DNA of 19,291 nt, from assembly GCA_003133205.1 (NCBI GenBank), contig PKWK01000129.1:8765-28055 (forward strand), in the 5' to 3' direction. Shown here one piece after another: positions 1-6,873 of the stretch. Within the stretch, counting starts at the first letter, position 1. The number at the start of each line of letters is the position of its first letter. The notes below the pieces were generated by a model. It saw nothing but the letters and a program-made list of their open reading frames with translations. It was not told the DNA's origin and made no database searches. The position numbers and the translations under genes are program-made. The stretch comes from Granulicella sp. Lineage in GTDB: Bacteria; Acidobacteriota; Terriglobia; Terriglobales; Acidobacteriaceae.

Positions 1-435
1 CTTCAGACGATCAACTAAAGGATTAGTTACCAATCCCTGTGGAAAAACTTGCGGACCCAACCGGTGGCATGATTTTTCCGTGGGGGTATCTTGTGCGTAA
101 AATAGCCAGAATCAATGAGTTAGCGGGTTGCAGTGCCGCCAAAATTCTCATTCCATTGGAGTTACGTCTAAAATCTTCACACATAAGGACTTGCGCTCCC
201 TGCTTGCGACTTAAATGCGAGAACCCGGCGCGTGGCCAGGCTTCAAACTTTAACTCCACGTAGGATCACACACGCTTTCGACCATGGCCTATCACCTTGT
301 AAATCATAGAGTTAGGTCGCTTGTGGACTTGACATGCGAATTTGCTGAGGTTTTTCGCGATATTTTTGTTGGGCGGTACTAACGAAGCTTCTCAGGCTTC
401 GGCTAGGAGCGCCATCGCAGGGGTAACCGTTCATA
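1..435. other. Leading non-coding stretch, no supported gene
   Basis: No convincing gene is visible. A 74-codon GTG-start frame at 39-263 (+) and a similar frame on the other strand have no recognisable motif and no good ribosome binding site, so I treat both as chance. Base composition looks less GC-rich than the coding DNA that follows. A perfect TTGACA hexamer lies at 329-334, but no good -10 hexamer follows at 16-18 bp, so a promoter for the next gene is only a possibility. A weak 5-bp hairpin (GAAGC/GCTTC) lies near 386-402. Confidence 0.5.
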
Positions 436-2091
436 ATGAAATCTATGCCTTCATCCGCCACACAAACGGACCAGCCACGCGACGCCCCGGAGACGCCAGA
501 TGCCGGTGGGGTCTCTCGGCTCCGTAGTGCCGCCGCGTCCATTCTGCTTCGCATGGCCAGTGTTCTTGACGCCAGACCATTTCTTAGCCTCATCCTTCTG
601 CTCGCCATCTTCCTTCCGGCTGAATTGCAGCACTCGCTCAACAAACCCCTCTGGCACGATGAATTATTCACCTTCTACATCTCGCAAACCCCGAGTCTTC
701 GCGTCCTATTGCGCGACATGCACGCCGCCGATCTCAATCCTCCACTCACTTATCTGCTCACCCGTGCCAGCTTCGCAGTCTTCGGCCCCAACACCCTATC
801 CGCGCGCCTGCCCGAGATAGCCGGCTTTGCCCTCGCCATGCTCGCGCTCTTTGAATTCGTCCGTCGCCGCGCCGGAACTCTCTACGGACTTCTGGCGTCG
901 ACACTCCTCTATACGGGCGTCGCACAGCAGATGTCGGTCGAAGCCCGACCCTACGGTCTACTCCTCGGATTCGGCGCACTGTCGCTTCTGGCCTGGCAAC
1001 TCGCTTGGGAGAAGAAGCCAATCGCAATTCCCCTGCTTCTGATTGGCGGCTTCGGAATGCTCCTCAGCCACGTCTTCGGCGTCTACGTCTGGGCTGCCCT
1101 GGCGGCCGCGGAAGCCGTTCGCATCGCGCAGAGCCGCCATATCGACTGGGCCGCCGCCGTTGCCTGGCTTCTTCCCATCCTCTCCTTCGCCCTCTATCTG
1201 CCTCTGATCCACATGCATGCGACCGGACTCTACCCAACCGCCTTCCAACCCACTACCGATTCCATCTTCAACTTTTACATCACGCGCATCGAGCGAGAGT
1301 TCGCCTCCCTCATGCTGACAGCCCTGGCCATTCTCCTGCTCGTCGGGCCTCGTGGTCTCCAGGGTCGTCCCGGCTGGTTCCTCACCCATACTGAATGGGT
1401 ATCCACAATACTCATCATCGCCACGCCGGTTGTACTGATCGCGCAGCTAATGCGCTCGCATGCTTCCTTCTTCGAACGCTACGGAACCACGGCCAGCCTC
1501 GGCATCAGCATCCTCGCAGCTATACTTCTTGCCCGCTGGACCGGTCGCGATCTGCGAGCGGCGCTTCTCTGTATCTTGATAGCGCTGCTCACCTCGGCAG
1601 AACTTCCCGTCGCAATCGGCGCCGTGCTCGACGGTCGAATCTTCAAGTCCACGGAGCCAATCCCCGAGCTATGCGGCGCCTGTGCTCTCACCGCGCAGCT
1701 CAACCCTTCGCTACCTCTAGTCGACGCCAGCGGTCTCACCTTCGTCGAAATGGATCATCGCGAAGACACTGCCACCCTGAGCCGCGTCTTCTATCTCACC
1801 GATCCCGCCGCCGCCGCCGAATACGCCCACGCCAACATCTTCGACGAGATGGCACATACTAAGTCCCTCTTCGGCCTCCGCGCCAATGTCTCTCCCTATG
1901 CCGACTTCATCAGCCTCCACCACGACTTCTTCGTGCTCGGCAACTACAATTACCCGGAAGACTGGCTCCTCCGCAAGCTTCAGGCCGACGGTGCGACATT
2001 GCGAATGCTCGGCCACACATCCGGTTCGTATAGCGATCATGACCTCTACGAGGTCACTTTCGATGCACGCCTTCAAAGCAATCGCCCGTAA
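436..2091 (+). CDS. Glycosyltransferase family 39-like membrane protein
   Basis: Predicted 551-residue multipass inner-membrane protein resembling the GT39/ArnT/PMT superfamily, which transfers sugars from polyprenyl-phosphate donors on the outer face of the membrane. After a soluble, Pro-rich N-terminus (about 1-45) and a first membrane helix (about 48-64) comes the loop typical of the family: W-H-D-E with Asp75-Glu76 as the likely catalytic and metal-binding acids, then N-P-P-L at 101-104, R-L-P-E at 124-127 and E-A-R-P-Y at 169-173. Many hydrophobic helices follow up to about residue 385, then a soluble C-terminal domain of about 150 residues. The start is uncertain: ATG 436 has only a distant AGGGG, and ATG 445 is an alternative. 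The acceptor is unknown; polysaccharide or protein glycosylation are both possible. Confidence 0.8.
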   Translation: MKSMPSSATQTDQPRDAPETPDAGGVSRLRSAAASILLRMASVLDARPFLSLILLLAIFLPAELQHSLNKPLWHDELFTFYISQTPSLRVLLRDMHAADLNPPLTYLLTRASFAVFGPNTLSARLPEIAGFALAMLALFEFVRRRAGTLYGLLASTLLYTGVAQQMSVEARPYGLLLGFGALSLLAWQLAWEKKPIAIPLLLIGGFGMLLSHVFGVYVWAALAAAEAVRIAQSRHIDWAAAVAWLLPILSFALYLPLIHMHATGLYPTAFQPTTDSIFNFYITRIEREFASLMLTALAILLLVGPRGLQGRPGWFLTHTEWVSTILIIATPVVLIAQLMRSHASFFERYGTTASLGISILAAILLARWTGRDLRAALLCILIALLTSAELPVAIGAVLDGRIFKSTEPIPELCGACALTAQLNPSLPLVDASGLTFVEMDHREDTATLSRVFYLTDPAAAAEYAHANIFDEMAHTKSLFGLRANVSPYADFISLHHDFFVLGNYNYPEDWLLRKLQADGATLRMLGHTSGSYSDHDLYEVTFDARLQSNRP

Positions 2092-2155
2092 TAGACGACC
2101 CTTGTAATCGCAGAGCATGAGGCGAAATGACAGCCTCCGCCACCGGGACGCAGTT

Positions 2156-2161
2156 TATAAT
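2156..2161 (+). promoter_or_regulatory. TATAAT -10 box just before the HAD gene
   Basis: A perfect TATAAT lies 6 nt upstream of the GTG at 2168, so transcription would be expected to begin at or very near that GTG. This suggests a leaderless mRNA. No good -35 hexamer is seen at the proper distance. Confidence 0.4.
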
Positions 2162-2167
2162 CCAGGT

Positions 2168-2890
2168 GTGCCAGCCCACTCAACTTCGCATCGCCTGCCG
2201 CCCGGACAGACTCTGTTGTTCGACGCCGACGACACGCTGTGGGAGAACAACATCTACTTCGAGCGCGCCATCTCCGCGTTCATCTCCTACCTCGACCACC
2301 GCGTGCATACGCCCGAAGAGGTGCGCGAGTATCTCAACCACGTCGAGCGCGCCACTATCAAGAAGCATGGCTACGGGCTCAAGAGCTTTCGCAAATCCCT
2401 GATCGCCTGCTTTGAGCAACTCACCGACAAGCCCGTCACGCCGGAGAAGCACGCGCGCATCGTCAGCTTCGCCCAATCCATCGCCGACCAGGAGGTCGAA
2501 CTTCTCGCCGGCGTGCCCACCACCATCGCAGAACTCTCAAAGCGGCACCGATGCATCCTCGTCACCAAAGGCGATGACGCCGAGCAGCGCGACAAGCTTC
2601 GTCGCTCCGGCCTGGAGCCGCACTTCGCTGCCGTCGAGGTGCTGCCCGAGAAGACCGACACAGCGTATCGCGCACTCGCGCATCAACACGAGTGCGACCA
2701 CGGCCGAACCTGGATGATCGGCAACAGCCCCAAGTCGGACATCAACCCCGCGCTGGCCGCCGGGCTGCACGCCATCTTCATTCCGCACGGCTTTACCTGG
2801 GTGCTGGAGCACGAGGTCGTGAACCAGCCGCCAAAGGGCCAGCATCTGCTCGAACTAGCGTCGTTCGCAGACCTGACGCGCCACTTCTAA
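2168..2890 (+). CDS. HAD-superfamily hydrolase (phosphatase-like)
   Basis: Predicted cytoplasmic Mg2+-dependent HAD hydrolase of 240 residues. Motif I is L-L-F-D-A-D-D-T (nucleophile Asp19, acid/base Asp21). A helical cap with several HxE-rich stretches follows. Motif II is I-L-V-T-K-G-D near 135-141. Motif IV is M-I-G-N-S-P-K-S-D-I-N near 183-193, with the acidic Asp next to Asn. The substrate cannot be told from sequence; small phosphomonoesters are usual for the COG1011-like branch. I chose the GTG at 2168 because a TATAAT sits 6 nt upstream and the 17 extra residues from the ATG at 2117 look non-coding. If 2117 is used, the protein has 257 residues. It lies only 76 nt after the glycosyltransferase gene and runs convergently into the VWA gene. 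Confidence 0.82.
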   Translation: MPAHSTSHRLPPGQTLLFDADDTLWENNIYFERAISAFISYLDHRVHTPEEVREYLNHVERATIKKHGYGLKSFRKSLIACFEQLTDKPVTPEKHARIVSFAQSIADQEVELLAGVPTTIAELSKRHRCILVTKGDDAEQRDKLRRSGLEPHFAAVEVLPEKTDTAYRALAHQHECDHGRTWMIGNSPKSDINPALAAGLHAIFIPHGFTWVLEHEVVNQPPKGQHLLELASFADLTRHF

Positions 2891-2918
2891 GCTCGGATTC
2901 TCGCGCACTGCTCCGGGC

Positions 2919-4190
2919 TTATTTTCCGGTGTAGTAGCCGTCGCGGGTCTGGATGAAGAGTTCCTTCGGGCTCGACTGGGTGAGCGACAGGTCGATCCGA
3001 TGATAGCCGTCGGAGGCGGTGTCCTTGTCAGGCGTGTAACCGAGCCTGTACTGCGCACGCAGTTCCTGGCCGATCTGTTTGTAGATGTCGGCGACGGTCT
3101 GTTTCTTGCTGACTTCGAAGAGCCGCCCGCCGGTCTCGTCGGCCATTCGCTGCAGGATCTTCTTGCCGTCCGGCCGGTTCGCTTGAGGCTGCCTGCCCTG
3201 ACCACCGCCGCCGCCACCAGGATAGCCCCCGCCACCACCGGGGTAACCACCACCCCCGCCTGGGTAGCCGCCGCCTCCGCCCGGATAGCCCCCACCGCGT
3301 CTTCCCGGAGAGCCGCCGCCCTGGCGGCCGCGGTCCTGCTGGGGGCCGCCCGCTTCTCGGCCCTTGTAGTAGATCGCGTAGACAATGGTGTCGGCCCGCT
3401 GAGCCGCTTCGATTGAGGACGAGAGCGACTCCTTACTTCCGGCGTCGACGCCGTCAGAGAGGATGATCAAGGCCTTGCGGCCCTTCTGCTTGCTCATCAA
3501 CTCGTCGGAGGAGAGGAACAGCGCATCGTAAAGGGTCGTTCCCGCGCCGCGCATCCGCCCGGGCCGGTTGCCGTTGGAGTCGGAATCCGGGGCCGTCACG
3601 CTTCCGTCGCCGTCGCGGTTAGCGCCACCGCCGGAGCCGGGCGTGCCGAGCTGCTTCAAGCCGGCCTGCAATTTTGGCTTCGAACTGGTGACGTCCTGCA
3701 GCAAGTCGGTCTGCCGGGCAAACTGGACGATGAAGGCCTTGTCGCGATCCACGGGGCCGTTCAGCATATCGTCCAGAAACGCTGAGCTGGCCTTCTGCTC
3801 TTCGTCGATGACGTCGCGCTGGCTCAGGCTGGTGTCGACCAGTAGGCCAAGAGTCAGCGGAAGGTCTTTGTCCACATTGAAGTAGCGGATGGTTTGGACA
3901 CGATCGTCGACCTTCAGCACGAAGTTGTCCTTGGTCAGGTTCTGGATAAGAGCCCCATGCTTGTCGTGGACGACAACGGGAATATTGACCAGGCGCGCAT
4001 CCACGCTGAGTGTGGGCGCTTTGGCGACTGGAGCCTTGTCGCTGTCGGCCGATGGGGGGCGGAGGACCGGCGTCGACTGGGAGTCGGCCGCAGGGGTGCG
4101 CAGAACGGGTCCCTGTGCAGCGCTGGCGGCCGCCAGAAGCAGCAGCGCCCCGAAGGAGGCTGTGCGAGACGTGGTGTGGACAGTCCTCAC
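2919..4190 (-). CDS. Secreted VWFA-related acidobacterial protein, copy 1
   Basis: Predicted 423-residue exported protein of the VWFA-related acidobacterial family (TIGR03436-like), a paralogue-rich family of unknown exact role. A hydrophobic signal segment (about 10-26) ends near A-S-A-A-Q. A beta-sandwich-like entry with N-I-P-V-V-V-H-D-K-H-G (69-79) precedes the VWA fold. MIDAS motif D-T-S-L-S is at 119-123, a G-T-T-L-Y-D segment at 217-222 and L-S-D-G-V-D at 244-249, so metal-dependent ligand binding is plausible. Residues 298-330 are Gly-rich with repeated G-Y-P. The C-terminal block (about 340-423, I-Y-K-Q-I-G...Q-Y-R-L-G-Y) is conserved in the neighbour. The start codon is GTG; the ATG of the other copy is not preserved here. 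Its best match in the window is the adjacent copy at 4266-5483. Confidence 0.88.
   Translation of the reverse strand: MRTVHTTSRTASFGALLLLAAASAAQGPVLRTPAADSQSTPVLRPPSADSDKAPVAKAPTLSVDARLVNIPVVVHDKHGALIQNLTKDNFVLKVDDRVQTIRYFNVDKDLPLTLGLLVDTSLSQRDVIDEEQKASSAFLDDMLNGPVDRDKAFIVQFARQTDLLQDVTSSKPKLQAGLKQLGTPGSGGGANRDGDGSVTAPDSDSNGNRPGRMRGAGTTLYDALFLSSDELMSKQKGRKALIILSDGVDAGSKESLSSSIEAAQRADTIVYAIYYKGREAGGPQQDRGRQGGGSPGRRGGGYPGGGGGYPGGGGGYPGGGGGYPGGGGGGQGRQPQANRPDGKKILQRMADETGGRLFEVSKKQTVADIYKQIGQELRAQYRLGYTPDKDTASDGYHRIDLSLTQSSPKELFIQTRDGYYTGK
3201..3299 (-). repeat. In-frame Gly-Tyr-Pro coding repeat in VWA copy 1
   Basis: An imperfect tandem repeat inside the gene encodes four G(n)-Y-P units with runs of three to five glycines between them (residues 298-330). 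On the + strand it shows as recurring CCGCC/CCACC and GGRTAGCC blocks. It is in phase with the reading frame, so it is protein low complexity and not a CRISPR or intergenic array. Confidence 0.85.
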
Positions 4191-4242
4191 TTGACGATAG
4201 ACGGTGATTCCGGCGAACAGTTGCGCGCACCTTCTCAGATTC
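4191..4242 (-). promoter_or_regulatory. Upstream region of VWA copy 1, shared with copy 2
   Basis: Read on the minus strand, the block holds GCGCAACTGTT, a variable stretch and TATCGTCAAGT directly before the GTG start. The same words in the same order and spacing precede copy 2 (5484-5539). The conserved part therefore covers the likely promoter: TATCGT could be a -10 element, with CAACTG 18 bp upstream. A strong -35 is not visible. Confidence 0.45.
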
Positions 4243-4265
4243 CCGGGGGAAGTCCGGGTCGCAGC

Positions 4266-5483
4266 CTAGTTGCCGATGTCGTAGCCGTCGCGGGTCTGGA
4301 TGGAGAAGTCCTTTGGACTGGAGTTCGCGAGCGACAGATTGATGCGATGGAAGCCCTCGGAAGCGGTGTCCTTGTCGGGCGTGTAGCCCAGCCGGTATTG
4401 CGCCCGCAGCTCTTCGCCAATCTGCTTGTAGATGTCGGCCACGGTGTCTTTCCTGCTGACCTCGAAGAGACGTCCGCCGGTCTTGGTCGCGATGTGCTGC
4501 AGCGTCTTCCTGGCCTCGGGAAGCGGAATTCCCTGCGGCACTCTGCCTCCGGCCGGACAGTCGCCGGGATAACCGCCCGGATAACCGCCGGGGTAGCCGC
4601 CGGGATATCCGCCAGGGTAGCCTCCGGAACAATCGTTCTGGGGGTCGGGCTGGCCGACGTGGAAGCCCCGGTCGGTCGGCTCCTTGCCTTTGAAGTAGAT
4701 GGCATAGATTACGGTGTCGGCCCGCAGGGCGGCTTCGGCTGCCGATTCCAGAGACTCTTTGCTTCCGCTGTCGACGCCGTCGGAGAGGACGATCAACGCC
4801 TTGCGGCCTTTCTGCTTGCTCATAATTTCGTCGGCGGAGAGGAAGAGGGAGTCGTACAGTGCAGTGGCGACCTGGCGCCCTCCTGCAGACGTAGTATCGC
4901 TTGCGTCGGTGACGGAGGCGGTGTTGCGGTTGCCCGAGGATGTGAGTTGCTTGAGAGCGGCCTGCAGCTTGGGCTTCGAGCTGGTGACGTCCTGCAGCAG
5001 GTCGATCTGCCGCGCAAACTGCACGACGAACGCCTTGTTGCTATCCGGGGTACCGGTCAGCATGTCGTCGAGGAACGCAGAACTGGCCGCGCGCTCCTCG
5101 TCGATGACATCGCTATGGCTCATGCTGGTGTCGACCAGCAGGCCCAGGGTTAGCGGAAGGTCTTTGTCCACGTTGAAGTAGCGGATGGTCTGGGGGCGAT
5201 CGTCGACTTGAAGGACGAAGCTGTCCTTGGTGAGGTTCTGGACCAGGGCCCCATGCTTATCGTGGACGACGACGGGAATGTTGACCAGGCGCGCATCCAC
5301 GTTGAGCGTGGGGGCGGTGGCGACTGGAGTCTTGTCGCTGTCGGATGCAGGGGTTCGCAGAACCGGAGGCTGCGACTGGGCGACCGCGGTGGGTGGCTGC
5401 GCCAGCAAAAGCGCGGCTTTCCCGGCCGCTAGAAGCAGCAGCGCCGCAATCGAAGCAGTGCGGAAGATTCCAAGGAGACTCAT
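4266..5483 (-). CDS. Secreted VWFA-related acidobacterial protein, copy 2
   Basis: Predicted 405-residue exported paralogue of the preceding gene, in the same orientation and 75 nt away from it. The signal segment is at about 8-35. MIDAS D-T-S-M-S is at 118-122 and L-S-D-G-V-D at 233-238. The C-terminal block ends T-R-D-G-Y-D-I-G-N. It differs from copy 1 by a shorter loop after the P-K-L-Q-A-(G/A)-L-K-Q-L segment and by five exact G-G-Y-P units (287-306), bracketed by Cys285 and Cys308, which copy 1 lacks. I chose ATG 5483 because the signal peptide starts there and because the DNA upstream matches the non-coding upstream of copy 1. An in-frame ATG at 5549 would add 22 residues with no signal-like character. 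The gene is divergent from the hydrolase. Confidence 0.88.
   Translation of the reverse strand: MSLLGIFRTASIAALLLLAAGKAALLLAQPPTAVAQSQPPVLRTPASDSDKTPVATAPTLNVDARLVNIPVVVHDKHGALVQNLTKDSFVLQVDDRPQTIRYFNVDKDLPLTLGLLVDTSMSHSDVIDEERAASSAFLDDMLTGTPDSNKAFVVQFARQIDLLQDVTSSKPKLQAALKQLTSSGNRNTASVTDASDTTSAGGRQVATALYDSLFLSADEIMSKQKGRKALIVLSDGVDSGSKESLESAAEAALRADTVIYAIYFKGKEPTDRGFHVGQPDPQNDCSGGYPGGYPGGYPGGYPGGYPGDCPAGGRVPQGIPLPEARKTLQHIATKTGGRLFEVSRKDTVADIYKQIGEELRAQYRLGYTPDKDTASEGFHRINLSLANSSPKDFSIQTRDGYDIGN
4566..4625 (-). repeat. 12-bp tandem repeat encoding five G-G-Y-P units
   Basis: Five near-identical 12-bp units encode G-G-Y-P in frame within VWA copy 2. Codon-level differences (GGG/GGC/GGA, TAT/TAC) show some age. 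Repeat-number changes by slippage would keep the reading frame. Confidence 0.85.
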
Positions 5484-5539
5484 TACTTGACGATAAACGG
5501 GAATTGCCGCCAACAGTTGCGCATGACCTGTCAGATTTC
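5484..5539 (-). promoter_or_regulatory. Upstream region of VWA copy 2, shared with copy 1
   Basis: On the minus strand this contains GCGCAACTGTT, then TATCGTCAAGT just before the ATG at 5483. It matches 4191-4242 closely, though with small insertions and deletions, as expected of duplicated non-coding DNA. The hydrolase promoter lies immediately beyond it on the other strand. Confidence 0.45.
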
Positions 5540-5561
5540 GCGGATACAACTCAGGGGTCGA

Positions 5562-5592
5562 TACAATAGAGGGTATGTTGGCTGCATCATGA
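5562..5592 (+). promoter_or_regulatory. -10 box and five-codon mini-ORF before the hydrolase
   Basis: TACAAT at 5562-5567 is a good -10 element. Eight bases on, ATG 5575 opens a five-codon frame (M-L-A-A-S) whose TGA at 5590-5592 overlaps the hydrolase ATG at 5589-5591. GAGGG at 5569-5573 abuts the mini-ORF. The hydrolase ATG has no Shine-Dalgarno sequence of its own, so translation might be coupled through this mini-ORF. This is inferred from layout only. Confidence 0.35.
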
Positions 5593-6539
5593 AACGCATC
5601 TCCTTTCTCTCCATCACCCTGCTGCTTTGTGTGGCCGCAGTCTGCGCCCAGAAGGCGGCCCCCGCCTTGCGGCCCAATCAGGGCGACCCGCCGCCGACCG
5701 GATTCAGCAGGGCTTTGCTGCTATGGCCGACCTTAGCGCCGCTGGCGAGAGGCTCGGCCCCGGGCGATGTGCCGAAGCTCTTCTACTACCCGGCGACAGC
5801 GCCCGGGGTGAAATCGGCGGTTATTGTTCTCCCCGGCGGCGGATACACGCACGTCGTGATGGAGAAGGAAGGCGCGGTGGAGGGCAAGTGGCTGGCCGCG
5901 CATGGCGTGGCGGCGTTCGTGCTGCAGTACCGTCTGGCGCCGTGGTACAAGTATCCGGCTCCGATGCTGGATGGAGCGCGCGCCGTGCGTTACGTGCGCA
6001 GCCACGCGGCCGAGTACGGGATCGACCCGAACAAGATCGGCGTGTGGGGCTTCTCGGCCGGCGGAAACCTGGCAGGCTATCTGGCGACGGAGCCGTTCAA
6101 GTTTGACAAGGCAAACACCGACCCGGTGGAGCGCGTAACCGCTCATCCGGACTTTGCCATCTTCTCGTATGCGCGGCTCACGATGGATGACTCCGTGCCG
6201 CGCCCGGGAAACCTGGAATCGCTGGTGGGGGACAACCCGTCGCCGGAGACGCTGGACAAAATATCCTTCGCGAGGCACGTCACCAAGGACACTGCGCCGA
6301 GCTTCATTTACTCGACGACCGGAGACCAGACGGTGAATTCGCTGAATGCGACCGCGTATTACGACGCCATGAAGCGCGCGGGAACTCCCGTGGAGTTGCA
6401 TATCTTCGAGCTTGGCCCGCATGGGACCGGTATGGGGCAGGGATTGAAGGGACTCGGCGAACTGGAAGTCTGGCCGCTCCTGCTGCAGCACTGGATGCAG
6501 TTGCATGGGTGGATGGCCGCGACTGCACCCGAGAAATGA
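5589..6539 (+). CDS. Secreted alpha/beta hydrolase (esterase-like)
   Basis: Predicted 316-residue exported serine hydrolase of the COG0657-like/acetyl-xylan-esterase-like group. The signal peptide M-K-R-I-S-F-L-S-I-T-L-L-L... ends near A20 (V-C-A). The oxyanion-hole motif is L-P-G-G-G-Y (81-86). The nucleophile elbow G-F-S-A-G-G puts Ser156 as nucleophile, Asp246 (T-T-G-D-Q) is the likely acid and His278 (G-P-H-G-T-G) the likely base, so the triad looks complete. Carbohydrate ester or related small ester hydrolysis in the periplasm is the likely role; the substrate is unknown. ATG 5589 was chosen because the signal peptide begins there; an in-frame upstream ATG at 5487 would add 34 non-signal residues overlapping the promoter. 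It is divergent from the VWA pair. Confidence 0.87.
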   Translation: MKRISFLSITLLLCVAAVCAQKAAPALRPNQGDPPPTGFSRALLLWPTLAPLARGSAPGDVPKLFYYPATAPGVKSAVIVLPGGGYTHVVMEKEGAVEGKWLAAHGVAAFVLQYRLAPWYKYPAPMLDGARAVRYVRSHAAEYGIDPNKIGVWGFSAGGNLAGYLATEPFKFDKANTDPVERVTAHPDFAIFSYARLTMDDSVPRPGNLESLVGDNPSPETLDKISFARHVTKDTAPSFIYSTTGDQTVNSLNATAYYDAMKRAGTPVELHIFELGPHGTGMGQGLKGLGELEVWPLLLQHWMQLHGWMAATAPEK

Positions 6540-6873
6540 GAACTTTCATCGACGGGCTTGATCGAACGCTCCAATAGGCCTGGGCGCGAAATATGCCTCG
6601 GTGGGACGATAGTCTGCCGGGCCAACCGTCCGGGTCATACGGTCGCGCCACCCGCACGCTGGGTGGTACCAAACTCGGTATCTGCTAGCAACTTACAAGG
6701 CCCCCGGAATGGCTCAGAAGTTGTAGTGTGGGACCCATCTCGGGGAGTTGCTTTCCATACGCCGGATGCTAGCCTTGCTTGACGCTCGAACCTGAGCTCT
6801 ATTGGCTACTTAAGAGCAGCAAAAAGTGCGGTGCGAGTTTCCAGCACTCCGGCGCAGCGGAAGGCAGGCGGTT
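6540..6873. other. Intergenic region with small hairpins
   Basis: No gene is seen in these 334 nt. A 6-bp perfect stem CCACCC/GGGTGG with a 7-nt loop lies at 6648-6666, about 110 nt past the hydrolase stop, without a T-run, so it is at best a weak terminator. TTGACG at 6779-6784 could be a -35 for the downstream gene, but the best -10 candidates (TATTGG at 6800, TACTTA at 6807) are badly spaced. Confidence 0.4.

Noticed and set aside
39..263. Small gene at the left edge
   Set aside because: 74-codon GTG-start frame without Shine-Dalgarno, motif or believable composition.
3201..3299. Regular repeats that might suggest a CRISPR array
   Set aside because: Units are short, lack spacers and are in frame with Gly-Tyr-Pro codons of the VWA gene.
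3894..5153. 419-codon plus-strand frame opposite the VWA pair
   Set aside because: Runs across two well-defined minus-strand genes and the gap between them; no recognisable domain.
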